48,501 bases of DNA. It comes from Symbiodinium natans. Lineage: Eukaryota; Sar; Dinophyceae; Suessiales; Symbiodiniaceae. The stretch spans positions 188,001 through 236,501 of the forward strand of contig CAJNDS010000081.1 in assembly GCA_905221605.1 (NCBI GenBank), written 5' to 3'. Below the pieces are notes generated by a model, which worked only from the letters and a program-made list of their open reading frames with translations, was not told the origin of the DNA and ran no database searches. How positions within the stretch are numbered: position 1 is the first letter of the stretch; every line of letters starts with the position of its first letter. Below are positions 17,541 to 26,582 of the stretch, one piece after another. The translations under genes and the position numbers were made by a program.

Positions 17541-19962
17541 TGACTGCGTGCGCGCGCGTGTGCGTGCGTGTGTGTGCGTTCGTGCGTGCGTGCATGCGTG
17601 CGTGCCTGTGTGGGTGTGTGTGTGTGTGTCTCGGGTCGCCCATTGCACGACGAACGAAGCAGTGCGGTCTAAAGCCAGAATGATGGGACACCGGAAAATA
17701 TCGCACTTAGAGATTGAAAATTGATGTGCCAGGTCTCGGTTCATTCGCACACTTCAGTTTACCATGCCCTACGATGCCGCATGCGTCGGCAAAGGTCTGT
17801 GTGCAGGCCCAAATTGGCGGATCTCGGGTTGGCGCTGCTCAACATGCGTCTTAGCTTCAGAAGTTTCAGGATCAGCCTTGGCTCCTAATTCTTTCGAGTG
17901 AGACCGCAGAAGGTGTCACCCAGATCTACGCAGTCGACGCACTCTGCATGCTCTGACTGCAAGGAAATCCACAGATTCGCGGACTTTCTGCGGGACTCCT
18001 CACTACTTTGCTCCCGAGGTGATCAGGCCTGAGCCGACGTCTGCTCGACCTGCCAAGCCTGACATCGCTGCAAAGCAGAGAAGTGCAAAGATGCCAACAA
18101 TGGCAGGCAAGGGTGGGCAGTTGACAGCTCCCCGGGCTACGGCAAAAAGGCGGGTCGCTTGGTGCGGCTTGCGAGTCGAGTTCTTGTCTGAATGAAATTG
18201 AATGAGCTAGCTTCCGTGGGCTGCGCGGTGTTGCGCGGCTGCATGCGACTGCTCTCTTTGGCATGAAGTCACATGCTTGGCGGGAACCCTATAGGGTGCA
18301 GAGACCTGCAGCAGAACGGGACAGGTCGACATTTGGAGCCTTGGGGCCGTGAGCTCAGCCGTCCCGGAGCTTTCAAACTTTTCAAAGAAGGCCGAAGAAC
18401 AAATACTGCCGCTCAGTCGTCCAAAACAGCAAGCTTTCCTTGCTGCTTGACATTCAAATTCGCACATGCAAAGGTTCTCCTTTATGTCTTGCTGAGCGGC
18501 TCGCCTCCTTTTGACGATGAGGGCCTCTACGACCAAATTCTGCAGGCGGGTGTTTCACAATACAAGCCTGCTGGCTAGAGTGGACCTGTGTGAGGTGATG
18601 TTCATGTTGGGCCCATGCACATCTTGATTCCGCCGCCTAGTCAAGACTCATGCCACTGCACAGGGCCGCTACGAGTTTGATGCTGAGGACTATCGTTAGT
18701 AGTGGTCAACACGGTACGATTGATACCACTGCCTGCGCGCTGCATGTGTGTTGGATCCTACTGATGCCCGACATCGTGTGAGGGCGTGAGTGTGAGTGTG
18801 ACTGAGTTTGAGTTAGCACAACCCGTCGGATGCACAGACGAGCCTCAGATGGCAATTGTTGACACAGGACTGGAGCAGCATCTCGGCCGAGGCAAAGAAT
18901 CTCGTGCGCATCCCGCCTGCAGCTAGGGACCACCCGCATTACAGACAAAGGCAAATCCGGATGAATAGCGGAAAGGAGGTCTGCAGGGTTATCGGGTTGA
19001 CATTCCTCATACAGTACCGTAGTTTTTTCATGTGGCCATGTAATGTGCTGCGGCGCTTGCGACTCTGACAAAAGGGCCAGCCATCGTTGCACCGATGGTG
19101 CCCGTGCTTACCATGCTTACCGTGCTTGATGCCACTCACGCGAAAAGCATCCGACACAACACCCAAAAGACGTCCAAGAACCCAAAAGTGGAGTCAGCCA
19201 TGGCGCGGGAAATAGCACATTCGCTGCAAGCCCTCCTTGAGATCAATATGAATACCACTTATAAGTAGATACCTTTGATGAAATTTAACTATAGTCTCCT
19301 CTGAAGTTGCCTCTCAGGTTTTGTTGGTCAGCGTTTTGTTGGTGCCCACTGCACCGGAGTTGGGAGCAGGGTGTCTTTGCTTTCGTTGCAATCCTTGTTG
19401 TATGTTCTCCTGTCCGTTTTAGATGTGTGCCTCTGTGCGCTTCTCATGTGTGTCGATGTTGTGCACCATCTGCCGTGGGAACCCCCAGGTTCGTTAATGA
19501 CCGTGGACTGCAAGAGCAGGCGCAAATGTGCTTGCATCGAACAAATAGACCAGGGAAGGCATTGGCAATTGGAAGACCTTGGATCATGTTCAATCGATCC
19601 TCGAAGGGTTTGGAAGGCCTCCGTCGGCCACAGGCCCTTGCAGCGTTCCTCAATGGAAGGTTGTGATGCACTCAAACAAGTGTTTTTTGACCTTTTGAAT
19701 CTAGCAGCATAGCGCAGCATAGCGCAGCAACTCACAGCTGAGGGCGCGGGTCATCAGATAGCAGCAGTCTTGCCTTGCAAAGAGGTCTCCGAAGACCTTT
19801 GAAGGCTTCTAGCTGGTTCTAGCTTTGCGCAGCAGGCCTCGCATCGGCGCAGTGTTGGCGCAGGCATGGCTACAGGAGCCCGACCCTGAGCCTGACCAAC
19901 CCCAAGCCGAGAAAAAGTCTACCATCCATATGAGCAGCTTTGGCATGATGTCTTGGCAATGA
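9668..19962 (+). CDS. CAMK/CHK2-like Ser/Thr protein kinase, multi-exon (partial)
   Basis: Exons read in order on one strand reproduce most of a protein kinase domain: glycine loop LGKGNFSEV (9668), a subdomain IV-like strand QVYDVHEFYTVTLLV (11840), LIEGGDLLQNII (12089), catalytic loop RDLKPDNVLL (12974), activation-loop end TFCGTPHYFAPEVI (17983), GYGKK (18135), VDIWSLG (18325), VLLYVLLSGSPPFDD (18474), GRYEFDAE (18664), DWSSISAEAKNLVR (18868) and a tail with VLAQAWLQEP (19852) ending in TGA. The order, the CGTPxYxAPEV block and the W..IS.EAK.LV block are those of CAMK-group kinases; the RTxCGTP and WLQ(D/E) features resemble CHK2. Such kinases phosphorylate Ser/Thr on partners in Ca2+ or checkpoint signalling. 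Not found: the VAIK lysine exon, the His of HRD (expected on the preceding exon) and the DFG exon. These may be short exons missed in the introns, or the gene may be broken. Confidence 0.75.
10200..10640 (+). repeat. Degenerate GAAGACAC-type repeats in a kinase intron
   Basis: The words GAAGACACATGG, GAAGACACGACAG, GAAGACACATGGGCG, GAAGACACGTGTCG and CAAAGACACCTGCC recur at irregular spacing. This makes the minus-strand frames here look long and repetitive. It reads as a decayed tandem repeat, not a gene. Confidence 0.5.
11088..11114 (+). repeat. (AGC)9 trinucleotide repeat
   Basis: Nine perfect AGC units. They lie in an open + frame as a nine-residue glutamine run, but the surrounding frame has no recognised protein and sits in a kinase intron. 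Confidence 0.9.
11822..11881 (+). CDS. Kinase exon (tentative): subdomain IV strand
   Basis: The frame reads AGFITFQVYDVHEFYTVTLLV, compatible with the usual hPxIhxhYDVHExxxxhhLVhE pattern just before the hinge. Its place between the glycine loop and the LIEGGDLLQ exon is correct. The HPN motif itself is not seen and the edges are unknown. Confidence 0.4.
12089..12136 (+). CDS. Kinase exon: hinge and alpha-D (LIEGGDLLQNIIHKG)
   Basis: LIEGGDLLQNIIHKG matches kinase subdomain V, where E-x-G-G-x-L/D-L follows the hinge that contacts adenine. The frame stops directly after HKGP, so the exon must end near 12133. The upstream edge is not fixed. Confidence 0.6.
12973..13017 (+). CDS. Kinase exon: catalytic loop RDLKPDN
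   Basis: After an ATGCAG acceptor the exon reads G|GAC CTG AAG CCC GAC AAT GTT CTC CTC, that is (R)DLKPDNVLL, with catalytic Asp, Lys and Asn. The Arg codon is split across the intron, so the His of HRD lies on the unseen previous exon. The phase and AG|G acceptor agree with the other introns of this gene. Confidence 0.7.
13157..13380 (+). repeat. G/T-rich GTGCG minisatellite-like stretch
   Basis: Irregular runs of GTGCG, GCGTG and GGGGTGC give strong G/T skew on + and long stop-poor frames. No unit length is constant. It starts the 4.9-kb repeat-filled gap between the catalytic-loop and APE exons of the kinase. Confidence 0.6.
13427..13470 (+). repeat. Dispersed ATTTTAACGCTA/CCCGCCTCGGCC element, copy 1
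   Basis: AATTTTAACGCTAACCACGA then CCCCGCCTCGGCC. The same combination occurs at 39561-39590, and a related version at 41461-41495. Each copy is followed within about 160 bp by telomere-like DNA. Confidence 0.6.
13520..13680 (+). repeat. Degenerate telomere-like TTTAGGG sequence
   Basis: GGGTTTAGGGTTTTCGGG and many one- or two-base variants continue to about 13670. It is interstitial and well mutated, unlike the clean arrays at 45.8 and 47.7 kb. Confidence 0.8.
13683..13760 (+). repeat. Poly-G tract
   Basis: Runs of G, the longest about 18-20 bases, broken by single A, C or T. It is likely to form G-quadruplexes and its exact length should not be trusted. Confidence 0.85.
13961..14260 (+). 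repeat. (GGGAGA)n/(GGGAGAGG)n purine tract
   Basis: About 300 bp of almost pure purine on +, built of GGGAGA, GAGAGG and GAGGGGGA units, with very few pyrimidines. The parallel Arg/Glu/Gly and Ser/Leu/Pro frames are low-complexity artefacts. Confidence 0.9.
14640..15940 (+). repeat. 1.3-kb polypurine GA/GACA/GGA tract
   Basis: The tract opens with (GA)n and (GAGACA)n, passes through CACAGAGA-type units (14840-15060), then GGAGA/GAGAGG units (15060-15730), and closes with (GA)n and GACAGAGA again. Purines dominate the + strand throughout. The 574-codon minus frame across it is a product of composition. Confidence 0.95.
15947..16050 (-). CDS. Possible minus-strand exon next to the GA tract
   Basis: Reading 16050 to 15947 on the minus strand gives MTVCINGYEETLRIMSKKLD followed by EEPLEVVRMG, then a GTGAGA donor-like sequence before the GA tract. 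The composition is protein-like. No family is recognised. A + frame (about 16063-16167) covering SMLGEGFPVKCLGFLNEK also looks fluent, so strand is not certain. Confidence 0.35.
16250..16870. other. No recognisable gene; short telomere-like patch
   Basis: Contains GGGGTTTAGGGGTTTAGGGG near 16332-16352 and otherwise unremarkable sequence within the kinase intron. Confidence 0.4.
16880..17035 (+). repeat. 42-bp minisatellite, array 1
   Basis: CTCCGGTGAA-type words recur at 16895, 16937, 16979 and 17021, an exact 42-bp period. The unit runs CCGGTGAAATCATGGTTTCA then AGTTGGGCCCAAGAAGGCC. Because 42 is a multiple of three, frames stay in register; the minus frame gives a 14-residue repeat close to SPEGPSWTQLETMI. 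Confidence 0.9.
17041..17320. other. AT-rich island
   Basis: The base composition shifts sharply to A/T (runs such as TTTTGAGAAAATTTGCTAAA) between two blocks of the 42-bp minisatellite. There is no long open frame. It could be an inserted fragment or a mutated intron segment. Confidence 0.6.
17318..17412 (+). repeat. 42-bp minisatellite, array 2
   Basis: Two and a half diverged units (AAATCATGGTTTCACGTTGG, then GCCCAAGAAGGCC) after the AT-rich island. The same unit and orientation as 16880-17035. Confidence 0.8.
17460..17632 (+). repeat. (GTGC)n/(GT)n microsatellite
   Basis: Alternating purine-pyrimidine DNA: GTGC tetranucleotides (about 17506-17542), CGCGCGTGTGCG, then GTGTGTGTGT. Such alternation favours Z-DNA. 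The Arg/Ala/Cys/Val frames are artefacts. Confidence 0.9.
17975..18024 (+). CDS. Kinase exon: activation-loop end, GTPHYFAPEV
   Basis: The frame reads DSRTFCGTPHYFAPEVI, the P+1 loop and APE motif of Ser/Thr kinases. The acceptor is probably the CCACAG before 17975. The donor lies at or just after GAG GTG ATC (18018-18024), because the next block GYGKK is in another frame. Confidence 0.75.
18128..18149 (+). CDS. Kinase microexon: SPGYGKK (22 nt)
   Basis: After TTGACAG, 22 nt encode SPGYGKK, the segment that precedes the DxWSLG motif in CAMK kinases. It is followed by GC (18150-18151) as donor. Fusion to the next exon gives GYGKKVDIWSLG, exactly the family spacing. Confidence 0.65.
18325..18345 (+). 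CDS. Kinase microexon: VDIWSLG (21 nt)
   Basis: Only seven codons, GTC to GGG, between an ACAG acceptor and a GC donor. They supply the invariant Asp of subdomain IX and the WSLG turn. With the next exon the protein reads WSLGVLLYVLLSG, the expected helix without insertion or deletion. Confidence 0.7.
18474..18545 (+). CDS. Kinase exon: VLLYVLLSGSPPFDD (72 nt)
   Basis: Twenty-four codons ending DDEGLYDQILQ. The acceptor is CAAAG, the donor GC after CTGCAG. The LLSGSPPF motif is characteristic of CAMK-group kinases. Confidence 0.8.
18664..18687 (+). CDS. Kinase microexon: GRYEFDAE (24 nt)
   Basis: Eight codons after a TGCACAG acceptor. The downstream boundary is fixed by continuity with DWSSIS, which forces the intron to start with GA (18688). 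GA donors are a documented dinoflagellate peculiarity. Confidence 0.65.
18868..18909 (+). CDS. Kinase exon: DWSSISAEAKNLVR
   Basis: After ACACAG the frame reads DWSSISAEAKNLVR, subdomain X of CAMK kinases. The exon end is not fixed; the DPxxR exon expected next was not found. Confidence 0.7.
19836..19962 (+). CDS. Probable last kinase exon with stop
   Basis: After an AGCAG acceptor the frame reads PRIGAVLAQAWLQEPDPEP, resembling the end of the kinase fold (RxxxxxxLxHPWLQ), then an acidic, proline-rich tail and TGA at 19960-19962. The HP of HPW is replaced by QA, so the fit is only fair. The tail might continue if the last intron starts before the stop. Confidence 0.45.
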
Positions 19963-21125
19963 GCAAAAGCATGATGCACTGATGCACGTTCGGTCTAAAC
20001 TTGTGGGTCGTGTTGTGCTATGGCCTGCGTGATCTGCTTACGACATATCCAGAATAGGATTTTGAAGGAGGCCTCGGGTTGTGTATGGCCAGGCTTTCAT
20101 CACAACAGCAGTTTAGCTACTGTAGGCTGTAGCGCAGAGAAAACAAGATGCACCTCGATGCGCTGTACTAAGGCAAAATCTTGCCGAATACCCCCGGGTG
20201 TAAGCCTTCATGGAGCCGTCTCCGATGCTCGAATGGTGCCCACTCCAATAACTCGTGCGTGTCTCTTGTTGTTGTCAACAACTGCCCCAAGTTCACCAGC
20301 TCATGATTCTGCCCACACTGAGCTCCTACTACATGGAGTCATACGCTAATCGCTGTGACTCTTTGCACAGCACCCTCAAGTCTGAGAACGGAGCCTGCAC
20401 CATGCTCATGAAGTACGAGATGACGCCCCACCAACTCCGGGCCACAGAGCCCCATCAACTCTCACAAAGTGGCATCAGCAACAATTGATCGGCCTTGTGT
20501 CTGAATTTGGTCATGCAATGTCAGGCATCCATGACACCGAGTTGCACCTCGTTGATGCTCAAGCAAAACGCCTTGTCTGCAAAACACATCTTGTACATTA
20601 CGCTGCTTGCCAAAGCGGCCTACCTCTGTAGCACCTACTGCCAGCAATCTGTTGAGGAGAGACTTTTCTCGAGCTATGCAAGCAGAACATCATCAAAGAG
20701 CAACTTTTTTTCTATTCTTCATCGTGGCAAGTGCCTATGCGCAGACTGTAAGAAAGCGGCGCAGAGATGGTGCAATGTCGAACCGTGGCTCGCTGGCATT
20801 CTTGATACCAACAGTTCAAAGCCAACATGCACGAACGATCTTGTGGTTTCCATCCCCTAAATTTAGTGGTTCGAGAAGGAGACGGAACTGGTAGAGCGGT
20901 GGCAGACCTGTGCCGAACATTCAAAGCTCTCTTCAGGCGGTGTTCGCCATATTGACGATTATTGCAGCTGCAAAGGCCCTGTGCACCCTGTGTACTTGAT
21001 GCGCTGCTGGCCTCTTGCTACCTGCGCAGTGCCATTTCACTTATCTTAGTTTGGTGAGTGCTTGGTGTATTACTCCAGCGTATTAGAACCAGCATCCACT
21101 TCCGATCCGCGCCTGTTTTTTTTCG
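19963..21125. other. No recognisable gene
   Basis: Several frames of 60-120 codons occur on both strands (for example 20495-20860 +) with no recognised motif. No repeat is evident. Confidence 0.35.
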
Positions 21126-21127
21126 AA

Positions 21128-21200
21128 GGAGGCCAAAGTCACCGAAGTCCGTCTCGTGGTTGAGCGGACCTTAGATGCCGATGCTGTGAGGCTGATGCAA
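21128..21200 (+). CDS. Coding-like exon fragment, unrecognised
   Basis: The + frame reads AKVTEVRLVVERTLDADAVR before LMQGR. It is preceded by a pyrimidine-rich run ending GAAGG, which could serve as an acceptor. The fluent amphipathic composition suggests a real exon, but the protein is unknown. Confidence 0.3.
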
Positions 21201-22194
21201 GGACGGCCGTTGAGCCCACATGGCCTCAGGAATCGCCAGGCTCCATCAAACCTATCAACCCAAAGCTCATCAGAACGCACGGCGAAGAAAGCATCTTGGT
21301 CCAATCAAGATTCTGGTGGCGTCGTTTTGCAGGAAAGGGTTGTATCTGAATTACACAGAGAATCGCCCTTTCCGTGATGAGAGGTGGTGCTCCTCTGTGC
21401 ACTGGCCTGCAGATCTGCAACGGCGCCTCGGTTCTGTGGAGAGGTTGTTCGAGAAAAAGAGACAGAGAGTGAGAGAGGGAGTGTACTGCCAAGTGTATGG
21501 ACTTCGACCTTGCAAGGTCGGGATGCCAAGGACTGCGCAGCGGCGCCTGGCTCAAGAAGTAAAAAGGATCCATGGTCATCCTAGATTATCAGCGGGTTGT
21601 CAGCCAATCGGCCTGCTCGAAGCCTGTGTGCCCCAGGCCAACAACGGTGACTGTGGCCAGAAATACTGCTGCAGCAAGGGGCAGCCATGCTTCCAATGCT
21701 TCTGAGCTGCACTTGCGTACCAAAGTGTCAGCATACGAGCTGCAAAAGGCCTTGCTGCTGAGATTTGCCAATCGATTTGCCCCCAGGTGCAGGGGACGGT
21801 TATGAGTGCAAAAATCTTGATGCCTGCAAGAATCCCAATGGCCACGGAGTTTGAGAAGTGGGACGGGAGCGGAGATTTCAAGCTTAATTTGAGCTTGGCT
21901 TCGTGAGCTCACCAGAGCAGGGTAGTGTGGGCAAAGCGCGCCGTGGCTTCCAAAAGGCGTGCGACAACGTGTATGTGTGTGTGTGTGCGTGACTGTGGCC
22001 AATTGTTCTTCCAGTTGGCGAACGTCGCAGCCTTTGCAAAGAGAAGCCCACAGACACTCCAGAGTCCAGCTGTGTAGCACATGTGTCAAGCAGCAGGAGA
22101 GGACTTGTTTTGTATGTTTTGGTGCCATGGGCGTGGTCCAAACCTTTCTCTTGAAGTGAAGTGGCGCCTCAGCTTTACACATCAGTCATAGGTA
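21201..22194. other. No recognisable gene; short (GT)n
   Basis: Medium-length ORFs on both strands (21220-21705 +, 21589-22182 -) overlap each other and show no motif. A GTGT run lies near 21972-21987. Confidence 0.35.
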
Positions 22195-22345
22195 TTGTGC
22201 CTTGTACGGCTTTCGGCATGCCCACGACACTGTCATCATGGCCCGCGATAATGGCTATTTGGCAGCAGCCTGCCAAGCAGCATCGGCCTTGGATGCGTGT
22301 AGCGAACGTGTTGCCCACGACCCGGCTGATAAGAAGCGGGTAGGA
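22195..22345 (+). CDS. Coding-like exon fragment, unrecognised
   Basis: The + frame carries YGFRHAHDTVIMARDNGYLA and then CQAASALDACSERVAHDPAD. Composition is protein-like and rich in Ala, Asp and His. No family is recognised and no edge is fixed. Confidence 0.3.
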
Positions 22346-23251
22346 GACCATCGTTCAACTGGATCTAGTCAACTTACACTACGGGGTCCGCAACCTTCTG
22401 TTCGAGCGATGGTCGGCATACGCAATGGCTGGTTGTTTAGCGATTGTCATTGGCTGTGGAATAGAAATACTTGTGGCCCGATTTATCAGCAGTCTCTTGG
22501 AGAGCGACACCGTGACATAGGACTTTTAAGAGCTGTTTGTGTTGACTGGAGCACACGCAGGAATTGTAAGATAAATGAATATCGTACACACGTACACCAC
22601 TTCATGGCCCGCAAAATTCTGGACAGGCCCTCATAGGACAACAACTCATGCGTTTGTTGGAAGGAGAGTGAACGGCGGGGATGCCTAGACACGGCCATTG
22701 TGCCTGCAAGATGCGGGACCATCGGTAAAGGAACACCATGTTGATCCATTGTGATTGATTTCGTGAAAGTGGTGTCCATGTGCATTGTTCCAGTAGTCAT
22801 TGGAAGCCATCACATAGTTGCTACACAATTCGCTGTTGTAAAACTAGTGGAACGCGAGCCAGGCAGCTTGTCATGCCACAAAGTGTCTAAGCATTGTAAA
22901 CGTTGCGTACCGCAGGAAACCCACAGACTTGACTGATCCGCCGATTGTCTGTAACGCTGCCTTCACTCCGGCGAGCTTTTGAGCTGAGGATTCCGAGGAA
23001 ATGGCACGGCTTCTTGCGCAGGGCCCTCGCCGCAATCATGCCAAGCAGTGACTGCTGACCTTGTGGAGTCTGAGGACTTGCCGGCAGGCTCGCGTGCGTA
23101 AGGAGCTCCTGCTCTGGCTGGAACGACGCCGGGCCCGGTCCTCGGCCAATCCACCCATGTATCCGATGCAATCTTCTTCAGACTGGCCGATCCGAGGTCT
23201 GCAGTCAGGTTTCCCACAACCACCTCTGTGTAACGATGTAATACAATGTAG

Positions 23252-25272
23252 GTAAAGTAGCTTTGAATGCTTTGAGCCAGTGCAAAGCCGAGGATGTCGC
23301 TGAGATGGCCGACCTTTTGATGTCAGGGGCCCAGCAAAGGGCCACGTGCTCTGCACTTTGCGTGTGGTGCTCGGCATTTTGTCATGTGCCGCCCGAATGC
23401 AGCTGGACAAGAAGCGCCAAAGCCCGAATCCTGGGTTCCAAACCATGCGACCCGTCAATACCCGTTACTAACGGCCCAAGAAAGCACAAGCTGCAGCCTC
23501 AGCAGGGACGATCTTGGGCTTCAGGATCCGGGCTGAGACCTCTCCCCCTCCCCCCCCTCCCCGCCCCCACACCTTCATCCTCCCGGAAAACTGCTAAAAG
23601 CAAAAGCAAAAGCTTTGGCTCTCACTTGGGCTTTCTTCCCAGGTCCAGCAAAAGCAAGCGGTTGCTTTCTGAGATTCGGCCATGGCTCGAAGTGCCGACC
23701 TGAAGACTTGGACTCCAAGCCTTTGGGGTTCAATTAGGAGCTTGACTGGAGGACGCGCAGAGACAACTGAAGCTGTGAAACCAGGTGGACCGCAAAGACC
23801 CGGAAACGTCGCGAGCTCCCGATCTTCGGCAGGACTACCATCCTCTGCAAAGTTCAGGGGTTGGTTAGTCGATATAGGGCCTCACGAACGATAAGGAAGA
23901 AGAGCTTTACAAGACCATGCAGCACGCAACACCAACTGCCGACATGTCTTGCAGCAACTGTGAGATCAGCACATCCGCTACGCCATCTAGCAAGAGGCTT
24001 TTCAACCGGTTTGCCACATATTGCCACACATTGCAACGTTGGAGCCCAAAGAGACCCGTCGGTCTTCTTGGGCCAATCGGCCTAGGTGTTTCTGAAAAGC
24101 ATGCTGATGACAAGCGCTTGCTTCGATGGGCAAACGTTCACAAGGCTTAAAATGCCAGGTGGTTTAGGTGGAGAGGCCAGTTAGGCTTGGGCGATGCGAA
24201 GACGATACTCCGATATTCCTACTTGAGGACATACCTGAGGTTCAATAATTTCGCCGGCGGAGTGCTCCTTGCTGATTCCCAGCTAAGTACAGACTCTAGG
24301 ATGAAATGTCTTGAGAGTTCAGACGCTCTTGGTGGGCAGGATTTACCGACTGTACTCCTCGTCGGAGATGGAGCTCTAGCACGCCAGCTGCTGTCAGCGC
24401 TGAGTTTGCGGGAGGCGCACTTATGCATCAGCCTGTGTGAAACTTGGATGGGGCACAAGGGGCTTCAAAGCCACTTGAGTTACTTGACTCCGTTTGACTC
24501 CATTTTGTCGGACTGCAGGATGTCACCGATGTTGCTGTTGGCACTGTTGAGAACAAGTACTACTCAGTGCCAGGAGCCTTGCCATCCGTTTTCGCTCCGG
24601 TAAATGTTAGCAGCATCGACCTAGCTCACCCAAAGAACGCAAGGCAGCTGCAGTACCGTGTGCTGGCGGTTCCGGAGGTGACGGAGCTGGAGGACTGGGC
24701 TGGGTTGCCGCCTGAAAGCCGCTTAGAACTGCCAATTTATTACTTGTAGCACTTTGCAGCACTTCCACTTTCGAAGCCACGCCCTCTTGCAGGAAGCCAT
24801 GGCAGCTGCAGAGGCTGGCTCACTGACTGCCTGCATTGTTTCTGAACGAAGCAATGGCAAGCACGCCAAGAAGCCCTCTTTGTAGCAAAGTGCTTCCTGG
24901 AGTCCTGAAGCCACAAGTAGGAGATGGCATGCCGATTAAAAATCCCAAACTTCGGCAGCTTCTCTGCGTATGCTGAGGCAGTGATTCTCGTCTGGGATGC
25001 GCATCATCCCCAGCCCTTCCATGCCATCAAGGACGCCATCAAAGGCACTTCAGACGGCCCTGACTTGCCCTGACTTGCCTGAGAGCAAGCGGAGAAAGTG
25101 TTGAGAACGGCTGCACCTAAATTCGGGGAGCTACTCAGTGCGTTGTGCAGCAGGCGCTACTGCCCCGGAGGAAGAAGCTGAAGAAGGCACGGGGGCATAT
25201 CGGGATTTGGTTTCTCGGTGGTTTCTTGCTTCTCTCAACAATGCCGGGGCCACAGAAGAGCAACGTCCTTGA
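23252..25272 (+). CDS. Probable multi-exon gene, product unknown
   Basis: A series of fluent + strand exons with AG|G acceptors lies here: 23252-23345 (LNALSQCKAEDVAEMADLLM, a helix-like block), about 24334-24450 (DLPTVLLVGDGALARQLLSA), 24520-24749 after CTGCAG (DVTDVAVGTVENKYYSVPGA and onward to VLAVPEVTELEDW), 24790-24885 after CTTGCAG (EAMAAAEAGSLTACIVSERS), 24978-25072 (AVILVWDAHHPQPFHAIKDA) and 25154-25272, an acidic end (APEEEAEEGTGAYRDLVSRW) closed by TGA. No domain is recognised. The exons may belong to one gene with short introns or to two. The donors could not be fixed because no homologue is known to me. Confidence 0.45.
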
Positions 25273-26582
25273 GTCGAGCCTCTGATATTTTATGACTTGG
25301 CCCTTAGGGAACCATGATTTCGAGCATCGCAGATGCAGCGATTATCTACTGTAGTTGATTAGCGCGCGCATACCTTTGCAAACTTGCTTGGTCGCACTCC
25401 ACGCTGCCATGCATGCCGCCTGCACGCCTGCATGCCATGAGCCGCTCCTGTGCTTTGCCAGGACCCGACCGTGTTCAGCTGTGTCTTGCAGTCGACAACA
25501 CCGCTCACGACACTGGCTGCCCGGACCAAAAGCCTGCATCAAAGTGTCAGCGCGAGCCCTTCTTGACTCCAACAGTCACGAACGCTTACTCTGGGATGTT
25601 AGACTCCCAAGCATCACGCCTGAAAGCAGGGCTGCGCAAACAGTTTGTCAACAGGCAACCAACCAAGGATGGTCACTTCACGGAATTATGAATGTGTCAT
25701 TCATGCATTTCTCATTATTCACCCCTTATTAAATGCATGAAAAGACACAGGGAAAAGTCCAACCGCAACACCCATCACACCTTTCATTGCTTTAGCAGGG
25801 TATAAGGGCAGAGAGCGTACACATGAATCACATGACCTCAATAACGGGCTTTGTGAAGGCGGATGTCTGGCTCATGGTTCCAAGATGTTACACGGCCACA
25901 GCTGGAGAACCTGATGTTGGATAAAACCACATATTTTGTAAGGTTGTGGCTGGGGGAGTTTAAGGGGTGACAGGTGTGAATGGTGGATTACGAATGCAAG
26001 CCATATCCATAATGTTAGGTTGCTGTGAGGCTCTGTGGAGCCGGCCTTGGATCAAGACGAGGCAAAAATGCACTTTGCCATGGTTGCCGGAATGGTCTGG
26101 AATACATTGAAACGTGTTATGGACTGATCTCGCTGACGAGAGGCGCCTAGCCTAGACTTTGCACTTGTGACGTCAGCCTTTTGTTCACCAAACATGGGAC
26201 AGGCATTGGCCTGGTGTGTGGAGAATGGCTACGAGCTGTTGCCCAGGGCCTTGACACTTCTTGGCTCAGCTATGCACAATTTAATATGCCCTAGCTTGCC
26301 TTCGCGTGCTCCTTCGGGATCTTCGGGAACTCCTGATTCCTGTGATTTCCCGTGTCCTTGGGGGCATGTCTGATGCATTTCGCCACAAGGCGTTGTCCGC
26401 TGCGCTTGGATGATCTTCAAGCTCTGCGGCATCGAGTTGAAGGAGCGAAAGTAGTGGCATGGGAGTGATGAACGTAACTCACAAACGTATAAAAACGTTT
26501 CCAAGACGGCTCAAGCTTCTCGACCGCTGTTTCAGCGTTCACACGCTTACTTTGTGCTCGTGATGGTAGGGTTCACCGAAAA
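25273..26582. other. No recognisable gene
   Basis: Weak frames only (25355-25732, 26167-26373). Sequence is of ordinary complexity. Confidence 0.35.

Noticed and set aside
23252-23345. Kinesin-like block (VAEMADLLMSGAQQRAT before a supposed SSRSH)
   Set aside because: The pattern faintly recalls kinesin, but no SSRSH, GQTGSGKT or DLAGSE motif was found anywhere near.
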